64,000 bases of DNA from positions 27,710,089 through 27,774,088 of the forward strand of contig NC_065922.1 of NCBI RefSeq assembly GCF_024586455.1, read 5' to 3'. Positions within the stretch are counted from its first letter, which is position 1; every line of letters begins with the position of its first letter. The notes beneath the pieces are model-generated. The model was given only the letters and a program-made list of their open reading frames with translations, was not told where the DNA came from and ran no database searches. The position numbers and the translations under genes are program-made. The stretch is from Bactrocera neohumeralis (taxonomy: Eukaryota; Arthropoda; Insecta; Diptera; Tephritidae). Shown here one piece after another: positions 61,290 to 64,000 of this stretch.

Positions 61290-63700
61290 ATATATATATG
61301 TATATGTATATGTATATATTCGGGCTTTAAAATCATTTTAACTTATAACACTTTGTTCCTTAACCGAGCAAAGGAACAAACATCATCGAAATAAACCCTA
61401 ATTAGTATTGTAAACTTCTATCAACATTGAAAAATGTAAAATTCTATCAATATTATATGCATATGTGAGTGTATATGTATGTGTGTACAATTTTTGTTTA
61501 CCTTTAGTCATCTAGTGTTTCACTGTAATTTTCAGCATTACACCGTATTTCTCGTTTGTATGCCTGCCTACAAATTAGAAAATTTCACATTTAGATATAT
61601 TGTACATATCTACATATGTATGTTTATACATCCAGTGCATAATCGTTATACAAGTAATAAGTGCATTAAATCCCGCACCTAAAAATTTGATAAATAACAC
61701 ATACCGACTAGTTGCATATACCCATACATACTTTTGAACGAAAGTGTTGCCATTTAAGGGCAAAAATCGTTAAATTAATTGGCAAACTGACTGACAAACA
61801 TGTCACAAATATTTTTGTTTTCAAACACATACTTTGGTAGACATACATATGTACATATATTTTAATACACATACATACAAATGAGATCGCCGATCAAAGT
61901 TGATGAAATAAACAACAACAATGAAAACCAATTTAATACATCTCTGTACATTGTGTATACAGAAATACGATTAAGCCGGTTGGTGATCACTTCAAATGGG
62001 GAAATCTGTAGCGCGTTGCTGGCTTAATTTGGGCGAAAACTCAATGCCGATCGCTTGCTAAATGTATAGTAACGGCAGCTATAGCAATGACAACTACAAA
62101 TTGGCGCACAAAACAACAATGATTTTTACCGTAAAAGTGCAGAAAACATACGAGTATATAAAGCATTATTTATGTGCACTGAAATCCATACACAAATAAC
62201 CAATGGACAGTAACGAACTTTGAAAGCCAGAAACTCCAAATATGTACACATAAATTGCATATAAAACGCTTTAAATCTTTGAAGTTATATTTTGGTAGTG
62301 GACATATCGACAAGTACAGATACAGACTATATTATATAAATATGCATATCCATTTCAAATCAGATTATATACACATGTACATACATACGTAAAAATTCTT
62401 ACATATATTTCTAACTATATACTCCCATACATACCCCCATGATGTATGTATGTATGTATGTGTTTCTTGTTATGCTTTTTATTGTTGTGACGCATTGTTT
62501 AAGCTTTTTGTGTAAGAAAAAACTAAAAAAAATACATATTTCGTTTTAAATTAGGTAACGTCTTTTTTGCCAATACGTGCTTACTAAGCATTAAATAAAA
62601 ATATGTACATCAAGATAGACATAAATATGTATGTATATGCATGAGTATGTGCGTGTATGTATGGTATGTTTGGTAAATACTGCGATACTTGAAAGCATAT
62701 GTATATTAACGCTGACGTGGGTGCTTGATAATTGTTATCTTCAGCAACAAAAAAAAAGAAAAACAAAAACGGCAACTTGTTGACTTTATATTTTTTATTA
62801 GCATTCCGCAAAACTTATGTCTACATATACATACATATATTTGTGTGTATTTTTGTTGTATGTGTCGTTTGTTTTTGATGGAACTCTTCGATGATGGAAT
62901 TTCGTTTCTAAATTACTATGACTTCATCATCGAAAACTGTGAAGCGAGAATGAGAGCGAAATTGTTTATTTAACACACATATTTTTGAATATATCTCCAT
63001 ACTTACATATTTTATAAGTTTCTTAAGTCATATATGTTTGTTTGTTAGAATCGGTTTAAATAATTCCGTTTTTTCTTTTATATAGTATATTATTTTTGGG
63101 GCTGAGTTCACTGTTCGTTAAATTAATAGGAATGAATTGTTCTTTTTTTTATAGAGTTCTGTTCCGTTAGTATGTATATAATTACGTTTATTGATCCCTG
63201 AAAAACGTTATTTTCATAGTTTCGGTCAAAAACTGTAATTTCTTGATTCTTCTTAGAATATATTTATTACTATTTCTTAAAATCATAAATATACTAAAAT
63301 TTTTAAAAACCCTTATTGCAAAGATATTTGATTTATTGAATTACCCATTGTGATTAAAATGTCATGACTCTGTCCTTAAAATTAGTAAAATAATGTAATT
63401 TATATAAGTGCTTTAAAAAAGTTTTGATGAGCTTTTAGATTGAACCTCTTACATAGGATAGTATTTTAAAACTCATAAAGCATCAATCTACGAGTATACT
63501 TCATTGCTTTTGACTGAGTAGCATTTTAATACAAGATTTAACAAGATTAATCAAGGCAGAAAACGGCTACTTTTAAAATTATGTAATACCAATTTGAAAT
63601 CATAAACTGCTTTATCAACTGTATAAAAATTTTATTCTTATTTTTACATATTTTAGAATATATTATGTATGCTTTTATGAGCAAAAAATAGTAAGACATT
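61290..63700. other. Gene-free AT-rich DNA with microsatellites
   Basis: This stretch holds TATATG repeats at about 61290-61320, TATGTATG repeats near 62440 and a 10-bp-stem inverted repeat at 62887-62934. No gene recognised. Confidence 0.5.
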
Positions 63701-63860
63701 GTTCATAATTTTAACGACGCCAGTAAGATCTCTGACTTTTAATCGGCGATTTCAAGCACCAATTCCCTTATTTTATTGATGCCTTCATCATTATTTGAAG
63801 TTGATGGCCGTTCTTGATATGGTACCCCCTTTGAATAACTTGTAACAATTTAAAACACTG
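63700..63860 (-). pseudogene. Second mariner-family transposase relic
   Basis: On the minus strand one frame reads GRPSTSNNDEGINKIRELVLE, the conserved stretch linking the two helix-turn-helix motifs of mariner transposases, and then meets a stop. Sequence differs from the relic at 60.5 kb, so it derives from a different element. The rest of the transposase is not visible. Confidence 0.7.
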
Positions 63861-64000
63861 ACAGTGAAAAAAAAATGGTTCGACGAACGATATTTAAATT
63901 GAAAAATCTTTCTACAGTAGCGTATAGTAAAATTCATGAAGATAAGAATTAAAATGAGCTACATGCAATCTCCAACGACGCTAAAAAAAGTTATCTACTA

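Noticed and set aside
1..64000. tRNA or rRNA genes
   Set aside because: I looked for GGTTCGA-type B boxes with a matching A box and for rRNA-like conserved blocks and saw none, though a manual scan can miss diverged ones.

Overview
The window looks like nuclear DNA of a higher dipteran fly, most likely a tephritid fruit fly (Bactrocera/Ceratitis-like). This is inferred from AT-rich intergenic DNA full of TACATATGTATG-type microsatellites, short (50-90 nt) GT-AG introns, and proteins that are close to Drosophila proteins without being identical. All exon models here were built by hand from splice signals, reading-frame phase and protein similarity recalled from memory. No database search was possible.

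Layout, left to right: Ost48 (minus), divergent from Sf3b1 (plus); Ipk2 (minus), divergent from Ntf-2 (plus, with two alternative last exons); a 14-exon ABCA-type ABC transporter (minus, 12.4-21.9 kb) whose introns carry dispersed repeats; a 3.4-kb array of about 30 copies of a 115-bp unit (22.6-26.0 kb); SLIRP1 and anox (plus, 100 bp apart, probably dicistronic); Rpt6 (minus); an unrecognised six-exon gene (minus); Shmt (plus, with an upstream exon that adds a mitochondrial presequence); a BTB zinc-finger gene (minus, with two alternative zinc-finger last exons); a ten-exon fatty acyl-CoA reductase (plus); and a cytoplasmic actin of the Act5C type (minus) with two candidate leader exons. From about 51 to 64 kb I find no gene, only AT-rich DNA, microsatellites, repeats and two mariner transposase relics.

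Most genes are housekeeping genes: ER N-glycosylation, splicing, inositol phosphates, nuclear import, proteasome, one-carbon metabolism and cytoskeleton. They need not work together, although SLIRP1 and anox probably share a transcript. Gene pairs such as Ntf-2/ABCA/Rpt6 and FAR/actin recall Drosophila X-chromosome neighbourhoods from memory.

I found no convincing new multi-gene system. The most unusual element is the 115-bp array: nearly every unit carries a TATATAAG box with a CCAGTG motif at initiator spacing, and the array runs into a leader-like sequence with a short ORF. Other points of interest are the eroded ATPase motifs in both halves of the ABCA protein, the alternative terminal exons of Ntf-2 and the BTB gene, the CArG boxes upstream of actin, and a dispersed repeat family with a hairpin at each end.
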